From Candidatus Thiodiazotropha sp. (ex Epidulcina cf. delphinae) (GTDB taxonomy: Bacteria > Pseudomonadota > Gammaproteobacteria > Chromatiales > Chromatiaceae), in NCBI GenBank assembly GCA_025656455.1, contig JAHXHS010000013.1, forward strand, positions 1-64,000: a DNA stretch of 64,000 nucleotides, in the 5' to 3' direction. Positions within the stretch are counted from its first letter, which is position 1, and the number at the start of each line of letters is the position of its first letter. The notes below the pieces were generated by a model. It saw only the letters and a list, made by a program, of their open reading frames with translations, was not told where the DNA came from and made no database searches. Both the position numbers and the translations under genes were made by a program. This document shows, one piece after another, positions 1 through 7,292 of this stretch.

Positions 1-93
1 CTGAATTGCGGGGGGTTCGGCTCAGCCATGACGGTGACGGCCGGTTTCGGGCTGGCGGCTGTTTCTCACGTGCTCAAACGGCTTGCCGGGTAA
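1..93 (+). CDS. tcdA: tRNA threonylcarbamoyladenosine dehydratase TcdA, C-terminal end only
   Basis: The window opens inside this gene; only the last 30 residues are present, ending at TAA 91-93. The tail has LNCGGFGSAMTVTAG followed by AAVSHVLKRLAG, which matches the conserved C-terminus of the E1-like TcdA (CsdL/YgdL) proteins. That family cyclises t6A to ct6A at tRNA position 37, using ATP. Assignment rests on recall of this tail alone, since the ATP-binding part lies outside the window. The stop codon directly abuts the palindromic element at 95-379. The convergent RDD gene abuts the other side of the same element. trmO, another t6A-modifying enzyme, lies at 56.1-56.8 kb. Confidence 0.75.
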   Translation: MNCGGFGSAMTVTAGFGLAAVSHVLKRLAG

Positions 94-94
94 A

Positions 95-379
95 TATTAA
101 CCCGGCACCATAATAGGTTGCGTTCAGCCGCTGTGTGCCAGCCTACAGCAAGGCATCAAAACGCCGCTGTAGCACTCCTACAGTAAGTTTTGATAACGCA
201 GTCTGTAGGCTGGCACACAGCGGCCTGTCTTTATTAAATCAATCGGTTAGGGGCTTCAAGAATGCCCTTGCTCGGCGTTGTGGCTCTTGACAAGGGAATC
301 ACCCTTGCCGGCGAGCCACGCCTTGATCAAGGGCATTCTTGAAGCCCTGAACGCAACCTATTATGGTGCCGGGTTAATA
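95..379. repeat. Modular palindromic element, copy 1 (perfect 33-bp terminal inverted repeats)
   Basis: The arms 95-127 and 347-379 are perfect reverse complements over 33 bp, starting TATTAACCCGGCACCATAAT. Inside are two further palindromic modules. One is built on CCGCTGTGTGCCAGCCTACAG near 127-147 and its complement near 201-222. The other is built on GGGCTTCAAGAATGCCCTTG near 251-270 and its complement near 327-346. The element fills the gap between the convergent tcdA and RDD genes and could act as a bidirectional terminator (inference). Related copies or fragments lie at 12332, 12587, 21767 and 45323. No protein is encoded. Confidence 0.85.
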
Positions 380-810
380 AATACTTGAGTGTCTGCCAGC
401 CTGTCATGCAGCGTCCGCTTCCCTGAGCCGAATAGCGATCCAAGATCGAGCAACAGCAATAGCTGGCCGAGATAGGGAATGGCTACCAGCAGGGCCGGTA
501 GCAGATAGCGCAGGAAGAGCTTGCGGCTGAAATGGGCGGGAGCGCCGTCACGACGCCGAATCTGGATCTTCAACGCCCATTTACCGATGGTCTGGCTGCG
601 GCTGTGCAGCAGATAGAGGTTGATGCCGGCAACGCCGATCCAGGAACTGAAGCTGTTCATGATCATGGCGCCGATGCGGCTCTCGTTACCGCTGAGTATC
701 ACCAGCATCACCGGGTAGAGAATCAGGGTCCAGATAGCGATATCGATGGCGAATGCGATCAGGCGGCGCCAACGCGGGGCTATGTTCGTGCTCTGTTCCC
801 CGCTCTCCAT
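361..810 (-). CDS. RDD family membrane protein
   Basis: The product has 149 residues and three or four hydrophobic segments. The N-terminus has RWRRLIAFAIDIAIW, the Arg-Asp-Asp type motif region of RDD proteins. The middle has QTIGKWALKIQI and the end has GSGKRTLHDRLADTQV, both typical of the family. RDD proteins are inner-membrane proteins of mostly unknown role; some are linked to ion exchange. The start at 810 lies four bases after the stop of the methyltransferase gene, so the two are probably translationally coupled. The last codons (I-N-P-A-P-stop) are read from the arm of the palindromic element at 347-379. The C-terminus was therefore set by that insertion. Confidence 0.8.
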   Translation of the reverse strand: MESGEQSTNIAPRWRRLIAFAIDIAIWTLILYPVMLVILSGNESRIGAMIMNSFSSWIGVAGINLYLLHSRSQTIGKWALKIQIRRRDGAPAHFSRKLFLRYLLPALLVAIPYLGQLLLLLDLGSLFGSGKRTLHDRLADTQVFINPAP

Positions 811-814
811 CGGC

Positions 815-1405
815 TCAGTCCTTGATCGCCAGAGCCACGGTATAGCTCTTGCCCTGTTTGAGTTTGCGGTAGTTGCCGAAGACCTGGTTGAGGTTGCGTT
901 TCATATATTGCCTCAGGCCGTTGATGGTCACCAGGTAGAGCCTGCCCCGTGGATTGAGCCGCATTGCAGCGTCATGCAGGATCAAGCTTAACATCTCCTT
1001 GCCCACCTTGGCCGGAATATTGGAGGCGATGACATCGAAGTGCATCGACGGGTCGATGTGATCGAAACCGTTGCTGAGTATGGCCTTCGCATTCGGCAGT
1101 CGATTGCGCGCCGCGTTGGCGTTGCTGTACTCCACTGCCATGAAATCCTTGTCGACCAACAAGGTCTCTCCCTGAGGCGCGCGCCGGGCCATGAAAAGGC
1201 CGATCGGGCCGTAGCCGCATCCCAGATCGAGGCAGTTGTCAGTGGGGGCGATCTCCAGGCGTTCAACCAGGAGGCGGGTGCCCTCATCGATCTCCCGCGG
1301 TGAGAAAATGCCCCAGGTCGAATGAAACAGTAGCTGCTCGCCGGCCAGATTGTCGGAGAAGACAATGTCCCGGCGGAGTTTTTTGAGTGTGTCGTGTGCC
1401 AGCAT
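815..1405 (-). CDS. Class I SAM-dependent methyltransferase (small-domain type)
   Basis: The 196-residue protein carries the SAM-binding motif I DLGCGYGPIGLFMA at about residues 60-73, with an acidic residue at the end of strand 2 (LLVDKDF). The motif IV region reads ASNIPAKVG, where RsmC/RlmG relatives have NPPF. This resembles the methyltransferase small domain of RNA G-methyltransferases, but the NPP signature is altered to NIPA, so the substrate cannot be named. It is cytoplasmic and lies upstream of the RDD gene in a likely two-gene operon. The ATG at 1405 gives a complete Rossmann fold. Confidence 0.75.
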   Translation of the reverse strand: MLAHDTLKKLRRDIVFSDNLAGEQLLFHSTWGIFSPREIDEGTRLLVERLEIAPTDNCLDLGCGYGPIGLFMARRAPQGETLLVDKDFMAVEYSNANAARNRLPNAKAILSNGFDHIDPSMHFDVIASNIPAKVGKEMLSLILHDAAMRLNPRGRLYLVTINGLRQYMKRNLNQVFGNYRKLKQGKSYTVALAIKD

Positions 1406-1636
1406 TCCGGCGGAGTGTTACCCGCTGGCGGATCGATGTCAATCCAGGGCTTACAAACTGGTTATTCCTCGCAAATGGATTCAGGCGTTGCCGACCGGGC
1501 CGAACCCGTTATCGGCAGCAGGGCAATCCGTTGCTCGGGTCCGTGGATTGGTGTGATACTATCTGTTTCAGAACCCTGGTTGAATACCGTGAAGGGTGCC
1601 CTTGCCTGCGGATTTTGCCTTATAAATGAGTTGTTT

Positions 1637-1905
1637 ATGGATGGACCTGGAGTGGGCTGTTTGCGATCTGGTCTGCTCGTTTTTCTGCTGTTTGTCGTGA
1701 TCGGAAGTAGCCAGGCGGGCAGTGCGAGCTGGTCGTCGTTGGAGAGCGGAGATAAGAAGATTTTCAAAATCAGGCATTTTTTCTGGAAAAGCGCAAACAG
1801 GTTCGGTTCGTCAGGACCGAACTCAATGACGATATCGAACTTCTTAAACGATACTATAATGATCTCCTTACCATTACGATGGCAGTGATCGATCTGCCGG
1901 ATTAG
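1637..1905 (+). pseudogene. Small exported protein gene, apparently frameshifted
   Basis: An ATG at 1637 opens a signal-peptide-like stretch (SGLLVFLLFVVIGSSQAG) followed by SASWSSLESGDK. The frame then degrades. One frame over, the DNA reads a plausible continuation, EDFQNQAFFLEKRKQV, through ELNDDIELLKRYYNDLL to a TAG at 1903-1905. The upstream half and this tail together would make a roughly 90-residue exported, partly coiled protein. A single-base indel near 1755 would explain the break; it could be a real mutation or a sequence error. The next small gene starts 12 bases after the TAG, which supports a former two-gene unit. I recognise no family. Confidence 0.4.
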
Positions 1906-1916
1906 GGTGAGTCATA

Positions 1917-2108
1917 ATGAAATATGCACTCCTTGGAAAGGTCTCGTTCTGGTTGGTGCTCATCGGCGCCGCGGCATTGCTAACGCCGCAACCCGCTTGG
2001 CCCGAGTGGCTGGCGCGGATGCTGCTGTCGGCCGGTGTAGCACTGGGCGTTACCGCCTTAGGCGTTACGATGTGGCGCAAGCGGGTAAATACAAATAAGC
2101 GGAATTAG
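1917..2108 (+). CDS. Small hypothetical protein with two membrane segments
   Basis: The 63-residue product starts at ATG 1917, preceded by an AGGGTGAG ribosome-binding site. It has two hydrophobic helices, about residues 8-25 (VSFWLVLIGAAALL) and 34-52 (RMLLSAGVALGVTALGV). They are joined by a short PQPAWPEW loop, and the end is basic (WRKRVNTNKRN). No family is recognised. It follows the broken exported-protein gene at 1637-1905 closely and is convergent with the ANTAR regulator, with nine bases between the ends. Small size and composition leave some doubt, but start signal and topology look real. Confidence 0.5.
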   Translation: MKYALLGKVSFWLVLIGAAALLTPQPAWPEWLARMLLSAGVALGVTALGVTMWRKRVNTNKRN

Positions 2109-2116
2109 GCCCCGCG

Positions 2117-2704
2117 CTATGGCGACAATTGATTGAGTTTCTGCTGGGCGTCCAGTATTTCCTGGGCTATGTCGCGTAATTTTCTGCGTTCCGATCGCGC
2201 CTTTTTACGCAACATCTCGAATGCCTTGTCCCGTTCGATATGGTGGCGTTCCATTAAGATGCCGACAGCGACATCGACCACGCGGCCGGTCTGTATGGCA
2301 TTGCTATAGCGTCTCTCGTTTTCTCTCAGCCGCCTGATCTTTTCCGCGCAGGCCAATGCGGATTCGATCCCCGGCATCATCTTGTTGATGTCGTCTGATC
2401 GTTCCAATACCCCCAGAGAGCCCGGATTATTCTCTTGATTGATTTGGGTGATCTTTTCATGATTGCACAGAAAAATGAATGGCGTGGCGGATTTCAATAG
2501 TTCATCGGTCAGATCGATATCGGCCGACTTGGTGAGTTGCGTGTCGAGAATCACCAGGTTGGGCCGTTCAGCGTCGCTTATGCGTAATGCCTTGTCGGCG
2601 GAATCTGCCGTGAGAACTTCGTAACCCGAATCGATAAGGGTTTTACCGAGTATTTCCAGATTTCCATGATCGTTGTCCACTAACAACAGTTTTTGCCTGC
2701 TCAT
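2117..2704 (-). CDS. Response regulator with ANTAR RNA-binding domain
   Basis: The 195-residue protein has a receiver domain at about residues 1-120, beginning KLLLVDNDHGN, with the phosphoacceptor Asp in LVILDTQLT. An ANTAR domain follows at about 130-190 (NAIQTGRVVDVAVGILMERHHIERDKAFEMLRKKAR). The order resembles NasR/AmiR/NasT-type antiterminators, which bind paired hairpins in leader RNAs after phosphorylation. No partner kinase lies next to it and no target leader was recognised in the window. The receiver lacks a clear conserved Lys after the usual beta-5 position, so activation might not be canonical. The gene appears monocistronic. Confidence 0.85.
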   Translation of the reverse strand: MSRQKLLLVDNDHGNLEILGKTLIDSGYEVLTADSADKALRISDAERPNLVILDTQLTKSADIDLTDELLKSATPFIFLCNHEKITQINQENNPGSLGVLERSDDINKMMPGIESALACAEKIRRLRENERRYSNAIQTGRVVDVAVGILMERHHIERDKAFEMLRKKARSERRKLRDIAQEILDAQQKLNQLSP

Positions 2705-3030
2705 GTCAATCGCTCCATAAGGATTGCACGAGCAATTAGCCGATGTTCAGGGGTTATTCGGATGGGGCATGGCTGAAAGGACCTGCTTGTAATTGAGACA
2801 TTCTCTCTGCTCCGCCCATCCATGGCTCTACAATCCATTGACATATTGATACCACCATCTCCTTCGTTTTTCGGTCTTAGATTAAGCATCTGTATTATAT
2901 ATTTCAAGCAACAATATGGGGGTGATATCCGGCATCGATGGGGGATGGATTACAATTCTCATGAACATAGATTCTCCTCTATAAATAAGTCATTTATTTC
3001 ATACCGCTCACCCATAATCCACGGTGTCGT
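2705..3030. other. Gene-free spacer between ANTAR regulator and GGDEF-EAL gene
   Basis: This 326-bp stretch lies upstream of the ANTAR gene and downstream of the PAS-GGDEF-EAL gene (both on the minus strand). It is AT-rich near 2880-2910 and presumably carries the ANTAR promoter. I found no repeat, RNA gene or convincing small coding frame. Confidence 0.5.
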
Positions 3031-4842
3031 TTAGTCCATGGTCAGGGACGAATCCGTGCTGAGGCTGTCGCCTGCATCGAAATGTTTGTGCCAGGGCGTG
3101 TTGTTCAGCAACAGGTCGTCCATGTCGCTAGCCGGTCGGGGGGCGCAGATGAGAAAACCTTGTGCCATGTCGCAGCCAAACATCTCCAGCTCATGGAGCT
3201 GGTCCTGCTTTTCAATCCCTTCAGCCGTTGCCACCAATGACAGGTCATGGGTCATATTGATGATGGTCTTGACAAGTTGTTTGTCGCCATCTCCATAGTT
3301 CAGGTCATCGATAAAGGACTTATCGATCTTCAGCTTGTCGATCGAGAAACGCTTGATATGGTTGAGAGAGGAGAAGCCGATTCCAAAATCGTCGATGACG
3401 ATCTTGATGCCAAGACGTTTGATATTTTCAAGAGTCTTGATAGTCTCTCTGCTGTCGTCCATCAATACACTTTCCGTTATCTCAAGCTCCAGCGCCGCCG
3501 GTGGCAGCCTGGCCTTGTGCAATGCCTCCTGAATCCGCTCCACCAGTTTGCCGTTGCGCAGCTGCCTGCTGGTGATGTTGATCGCGACGCAGATGTCCAG
3601 GCCGTACTTTTCCCGCCAGGCAACGATCTGGGTACACGCCGTATCGAAGATCCAGTTACCGATTTCGAAGATCAGACCACTCTCTTCCGCAATGGGTATA
3701 AAATGGCTTGGCGGAATATTGCCTTTTTGCGGATGCGTCCAGCGCAGCAGGGTTTCGAGGGTCGTGATACGTCCCGTTTTCAGGTCTATTTGAGGTTGAT
3801 AGACCAACTTTAAGCCATTTTCACTGATCGTATCGCGAAGATCGTTTTCTATGGCCAACCGCTGTTCGTACTGTATGTCCATGCTTGGGGTGTAGATGAC
3901 ATGGCAGTTCATCCCCCTCTGTTTTGCTCGATACATGGCGGTATCGGCATGGCGCACAAGGGTTTCATTATCGCTTCCGTGGTCGGGGAAGAGGCTGATG
4001 CCGAGGCTTGTGCCGATGAATAAGTCGCGTTTGCCTATCGTGTAAGGTTGTTTGAAGCAAGTCAGAATCTTGTCGGCCACGGTGGTAGCCTGGGTCTGGT
4101 CGTGAATTCCGGAGAGGATGACGGTGAACTCATCGCCACCCAGTCTGGCCACGGTATCGGATTCGCGCAGACAGTTGCTGAGTCTGTGGGCTACGGCGCT
4201 CAACAGGAGGTCGCCGGTTGCATGACCAAGGGTGTCGTTTATGGTCTTGAACCGATCAAGATCGAGAAAGAAAATAGCGATCTTGCTCTTGTCACGATGG
4301 GCCTGGGTTAGCGCAAGATCGAGCCTGTCGTTGAAGAGTTCACGGTTGGGCAGGCCGGTCAGACTATCATAGTAAGCGAGCAGGTGGATCTGGTTTTGCA
4401 GCGCTTTTTGGTGGCTCAGGTCGGTGAAGATTGCCAGAAAATGGGTGGTCTGCCCCGTCTTGTCCTTAAAGCTGCTGATGCACACCCACTCCTGGTAGAT
4501 TTCGCCGCTTTTTCTCCGATTCCAGATGGTGCCCTGCCATCTGCCGGTCAGCAGTAAGGCGTTCCACATCCTTTGATAGAACTCCTTGCCGTGTCGGCCT
4601 GATTTGAGCAGCCTGGGGGTTTGCCCGATCGCCTCATGGCGGGTGTAGCCGGTTACCCTGGTGAAAGCTTCGTTGACTTCGACGATCCGAAGGTTCGTAT
4701 CGGTAACAAGGATGCCGTCGGTGATCGCGGATAAGATCTGCCTCGCAAGGGAGTCATCCGGGTCGATCTTGCCGAGCCATAAGCCTGGAAGCCTATGGAA
4801 TTGGGTGGCGAGTGCAGTCAACCACGCTTGCTTGCGTGTCAT
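3031..4842 (-). CDS. PAS-GGDEF-EAL cyclic-di-GMP turnover protein
   Basis: The 603-residue soluble protein has a PAS domain (about 33-150; VNEAFTRVTGYTRHEAIGQ). Next is a GGDEF domain with intact GGDEF near residue 237, preceded by the RESD inhibitory I-site. The EAL domain has ETLLRW near residue 363, then EITES, DDFGIGFSSL and KIDKSFI. Ala to Thr in EAL is tolerated because the metal-binding Glu is kept, so both activities are possible. The architecture suggests a sensor that makes or degrades c-di-GMP in response to a PAS ligand or redox cue. No membrane segment is seen. It is one of five large c-di-GMP-related proteins in the window. Confidence 0.9.
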   Translation of the reverse strand: MTRKQAWLTALATQFHRLPGLWLGKIDPDDSLARQILSAITDGILVTDTNLRIVEVNEAFTRVTGYTRHEAIGQTPRLLKSGRHGKEFYQRMWNALLLTGRWQGTIWNRRKSGEIYQEWVCISSFKDKTGQTTHFLAIFTDLSHQKALQNQIHLLAYYDSLTGLPNRELFNDRLDLALTQAHRDKSKIAIFFLDLDRFKTINDTLGHATGDLLLSAVAHRLSNCLRESDTVARLGGDEFTVILSGIHDQTQATTVADKILTCFKQPYTIGKRDLFIGTSLGISLFPDHGSDNETLVRHADTAMYRAKQRGMNCHVIYTPSMDIQYEQRLAIENDLRDTISENGLKLVYQPQIDLKTGRITTLETLLRWTHPQKGNIPPSHFIPIAEESGLIFEIGNWIFDTACTQIVAWREKYGLDICVAINITSRQLRNGKLVERIQEALHKARLPPAALELEITESVLMDDSRETIKTLENIKRLGIKIVIDDFGIGFSSLNHIKRFSIDKLKIDKSFIDDLNYGDGDKQLVKTIINMTHDLSLVATAEGIEKQDQLHELEMFGCDMAQGFLICAPRPASDMDDLLLNNTPWHKHFDAGDSLSTDSSLTMD

Positions 4843-5157
4843 CGCATCCCTCGAATATGTCTACATTCCGATTCCGTCATCTAAGATAGTGTACTGTCCC
4901 TTCCAATTGGGAACGTATTTGATAGCATGGATCCGCTAGGATCTGCAGGCATCAAGTTGGTTTTTTGGCGGGGTGAGGGCCGTTGGCGAAAGCCGGTTTT
5001 TCCAGACTGGGGAATCAGCTGTCGATCATGGCAGGGGGAAGGCCATCCTTTTCAGTAGCGCGGGGGCATGGCGCTGCCAGACGGATTATCCAGATATTCC
5101 CTAGTGTATATCAAGCGTTTTTTTTGCCTTTCTCCATATTCGTCGTTTTCCTTAAGT
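4843..5157. other. Gene-free spacer upstream of the GGDEF-EAL gene
   Basis: About 315 bp separate the PAS-GGDEF-EAL gene from the remains of the chemoreceptor gene. The stretch next to 4842 probably holds the GGDEF-EAL promoter. A CTTTTTTTTGC-like tract lies near 5110-5125. No further chemoreceptor signalling-domain coding was recognised, so most of that gene appears to have been lost. Confidence 0.45.
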
Positions 5158-5860
5158 TTAACGGTCTCCTTGCCCAGGTGGTTTCATGAGATTGCCATCG
5201 CCATTAGCGATATCGCGCCGCATCTGTGACCGGATTGGATATGATGCCTGCGATCAGCCAGCCAATCGCCAAGCCGACGATCAATAAGCCAGCAACCAGG
5301 TTGTTGCTGGAGTCTACATTTTCGATCAGGCGGTTACCGGCGAGCGTAATGGCGGTTTCCTGTTCTTCGACAGGGCGCTGCAGTATATCTTCCATCTTCT
5401 CAACCAGCGGATCGATCTTGCCCCGGGCCGACCGGGCATCATTGTGACCTGGCTCGCTACTGAGCAACTGATCAGCGGTTTTATTGGATAGGGTCAACTC
5501 GTCATTCAACCGATCGACGAGTTGGGTGGATATTTCGTCATGATTTAGGGCAGGATTTGTTTGAAGTGAACGAATGATATTTTTCGTATGTTCGATGCGA
5601 AGTGCGTAGTTGTTCCGGTGGCGCTTTTCCTTGGTCAGTGGATAAAACGCCAACGATCCTGCTACCCGTTTCAGGCTGGCGCGGAGATCCATTATCTGCA
5701 TCAGCGTGGACTGCCTGTCTTGCGTAAGCTTATGGACCTGATCTCCTATCTTGCCGAAGTATCCTATTGCTATAGCGGAAGTGACGGAGAGCATCGAGAG
5801 AATGAGTCCGAATCCGATCCATAGCCTCATACGGATCGTCATGGATTGTAGCGCTGGCAT
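5158..5860 (-). pseudogene. Truncated methyl-accepting chemotaxis-type receptor, broken in HAMP
   Basis: The start is the ATG at 5860, behind the strong site AGGGAGGTGACC; a longer upstream frame is less likely. The product has TM1 (WIGFGLILSMLSVTSAIAIGYF), a four-helix-bundle periplasmic region of about 150 residues and TM2 (NLVAGLLIVGLAIGWLIAGI). It stops at 5204 just after ISNPVTDAARYR. In the next frame the DNA continues as DIANGDGNLM, the conserved end of HAMP helix 1, before another stop at 5158. A one-base shift therefore cut HAMP, and the signalling domain is missing. The sensor is probably non-functional, although a membrane stub of 218 residues could still be made. Confidence 0.7.
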
Positions 5861-6293
5861 GGTCACCTCCCTGGCATGGACTGTCCGAGTCCGTTGGCAT
5901 TTTTCGTTGTTTTTATATTTGATAAATGCATGTGCCGATACCCGCAAGTCACCTGCGAGTCGCTGTATTGCGTAAACGAATCTACGCGATAAAACTCCTT
6001 TTATTCCTATTTCAAAAATCTAGCGTCAGTTATGCATAATACTTTAGTGGTTTTGGGTGTTTTTATTCGCTACATGGGAATAAGATTCATTAATTTGAAT
6101 CAAGGGACTGGCTGAATGGAGGCAGTAAGGAAATCCAGTACTAGATAATTTAATGTATTATTTATTCTCATGAAAATTTTATGGTTAATTTTAGTGCTCC
6201 ATCAACCTAATCACTTAGGATGCAGTGTGCCTCACCTCATCCAAGGCAAGGCGCGGTCCGCAGGGAATGGCATGCCCTTTTCAAGGACACTAG
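5861..6293. other. AT-rich spacer between broken receptor and tlpA-like gene
   Basis: This 433-bp stretch is divergent-promoter territory, with AT-rich DNA at 6000-6200. Near its right end lies an imperfect palindrome, recorded separately at 6256-6288. No coding frame was accepted. Confidence 0.5.
6256..6288. repeat. Copy of the GTCC..AGGG..CCCT..GGAC palindromic module
   Basis: Positions 6256-6288 read GTCCGCAGGGAATGGCATGC, then CCTTTTCAAGGAC. This forms a hairpin with GTCC/GGAC and AGGG/CCCT stems. Nearly the same module sits inside the large palindromic element at 38052-38086. It lies immediately upstream of the tlpA-like start codon at 6294, so it occupies the translation initiation region. 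Confidence 0.6.
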
Positions 6294-6863
6294 ATGTTTG
6301 AAAAATATCTTACGAATCAGAAAACAAAGACCATCCATCGCTATGTTGGGCACCTGTTTTTGGTATTTCTGTCTGCCGCGGGATTTAAGCCAGCTCAGGC
6401 AGGATGGTTGCAACCCGCGGAGCCGTTGCGTATGGCACCAAAGATGGAACTTGTTGATACTGAAGGAGATATTTATCGTTTGAGCAAGATGGTGGGTAGC
6501 GTGGTGTTAGTCAATTTTTGGACGACATGGTGCCCGCCGTGTATTGAGGAGATGCCCTCATTGGTGAGATTGAGTAACAGCTTCGATCCGTCCCGATTCA
6601 CCATACTTGCCGTGAATGTTCAGGAGAAGCAACGAAGAGTAAAGCAGTTCGCCACTAGGCTGGGGCTCGTCTTTCCCGTGCTTCTGGATACCTCGAGAGA
6701 GGTTGGAGATGCTTGGGACATCACCGTCTTTCCCAGCAGTTTCCTCGTGGATGCCAAGGGCCGCATAAGATACAAGGCAATCGGTCCCATTCAATGGGAC
6801 AGTGACGAGGCGTTGGCCATTGTCGACAAATTGCTGGCTGAACAGGTTTCCCGTTCTCCATAA
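6294..6863 (+). CDS. TlpA-like periplasmic thiol-disulfide oxidoreductase
   Basis: The 189-residue protein has a hydrophobic export signal at about 18-36 (GHLFLVFLSAAGFKPAQAG). A TlpA/ResA-type thioredoxin fold follows, with the catalytic motif FWTTWCPPCIEEMP near residues 79-92. The cis-Pro loop is ITVFPSSFLVD. Proteins of this group keep cysteines reduced in the periplasm, often for haem attachment to apocytochromes. Its position before a nine-haem cytochrome fits that role, but the two genes are 429 bp apart and may be transcribed separately. The ATG at 6294 has only a weak ribosome site, AAGGAC, within a palindromic module. Confidence 0.85.
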   Translation: MFEKYLTNQKTKTIHRYVGHLFLVFLSAAGFKPAQAGWLQPAEPLRMAPKMELVDTEGDIYRLSKMVGSVVLVNFWTTWCPPCIEEMPSLVRLSNSFDPSRFTILAVNVQEKQRRVKQFATRLGLVFPVLLDTSREVGDAWDITVFPSSFLVDAKGRIRYKAIGPIQWDSDEALAIVDKLLAEQVSRSP

Positions 6864-7292
6864 AAACCAGCCCCACGCAGTATGAACTGCTTGGCAAGTT
6901 TACCCTTTCTCCTCATACCCTCCTTAAAATTCCACCGTTTTAAGAAAACCTTAATTTTGGCCTGCTAGTTTTTGGGAAGAACCGCCCAAATAAAAGTGCG
7001 TACAACGACCTATCGACGGTCAACAGGGGGGGTATATCGAGCTTATCTCTCGGCCTTTCGGTACAAGCCAGGCAGTGCCTGCTCTTAAGCATAGGGCAGA
7101 TTGTTACAAGTACTGGCTCAGCGTCAATGGGAGAGGAAGCCGTCGATAATTTAGCATTTGAGCATGGAAGATATTTTTGGTTCGAGGGCGGCCACGCCAC
7201 GCGGTAAGTTTGCGAAGGGCTCAATGGATGTTGCCGAACAATGTCGTGGGACAGACTCTCGATAATATCAACCAACGTGGAGGCGACGGGGA
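6864..7292. other. Gene-free leader of the multihaem cytochrome gene
   Basis: This 429-bp spacer ends in a GGAGG ribosome-binding site (7280-7284) before the cytochrome start at 7293. A TTAAAA/TTTTAA inverted pair lies near 6926-6946. I looked for a c-di-GMP/cGAMP (GEMM) riboswitch core, as found upstream of multihaem cytochromes in Geobacter, and for a sigma-54 site. I recognised neither by eye. Confidence 0.45.

Noticed and set aside
6864..7292. c-di-GMP or cGAMP riboswitch upstream of the multihaem cytochrome
   Set aside because: The conserved GEMM core was not found by eye; a covariance-model search would decide.
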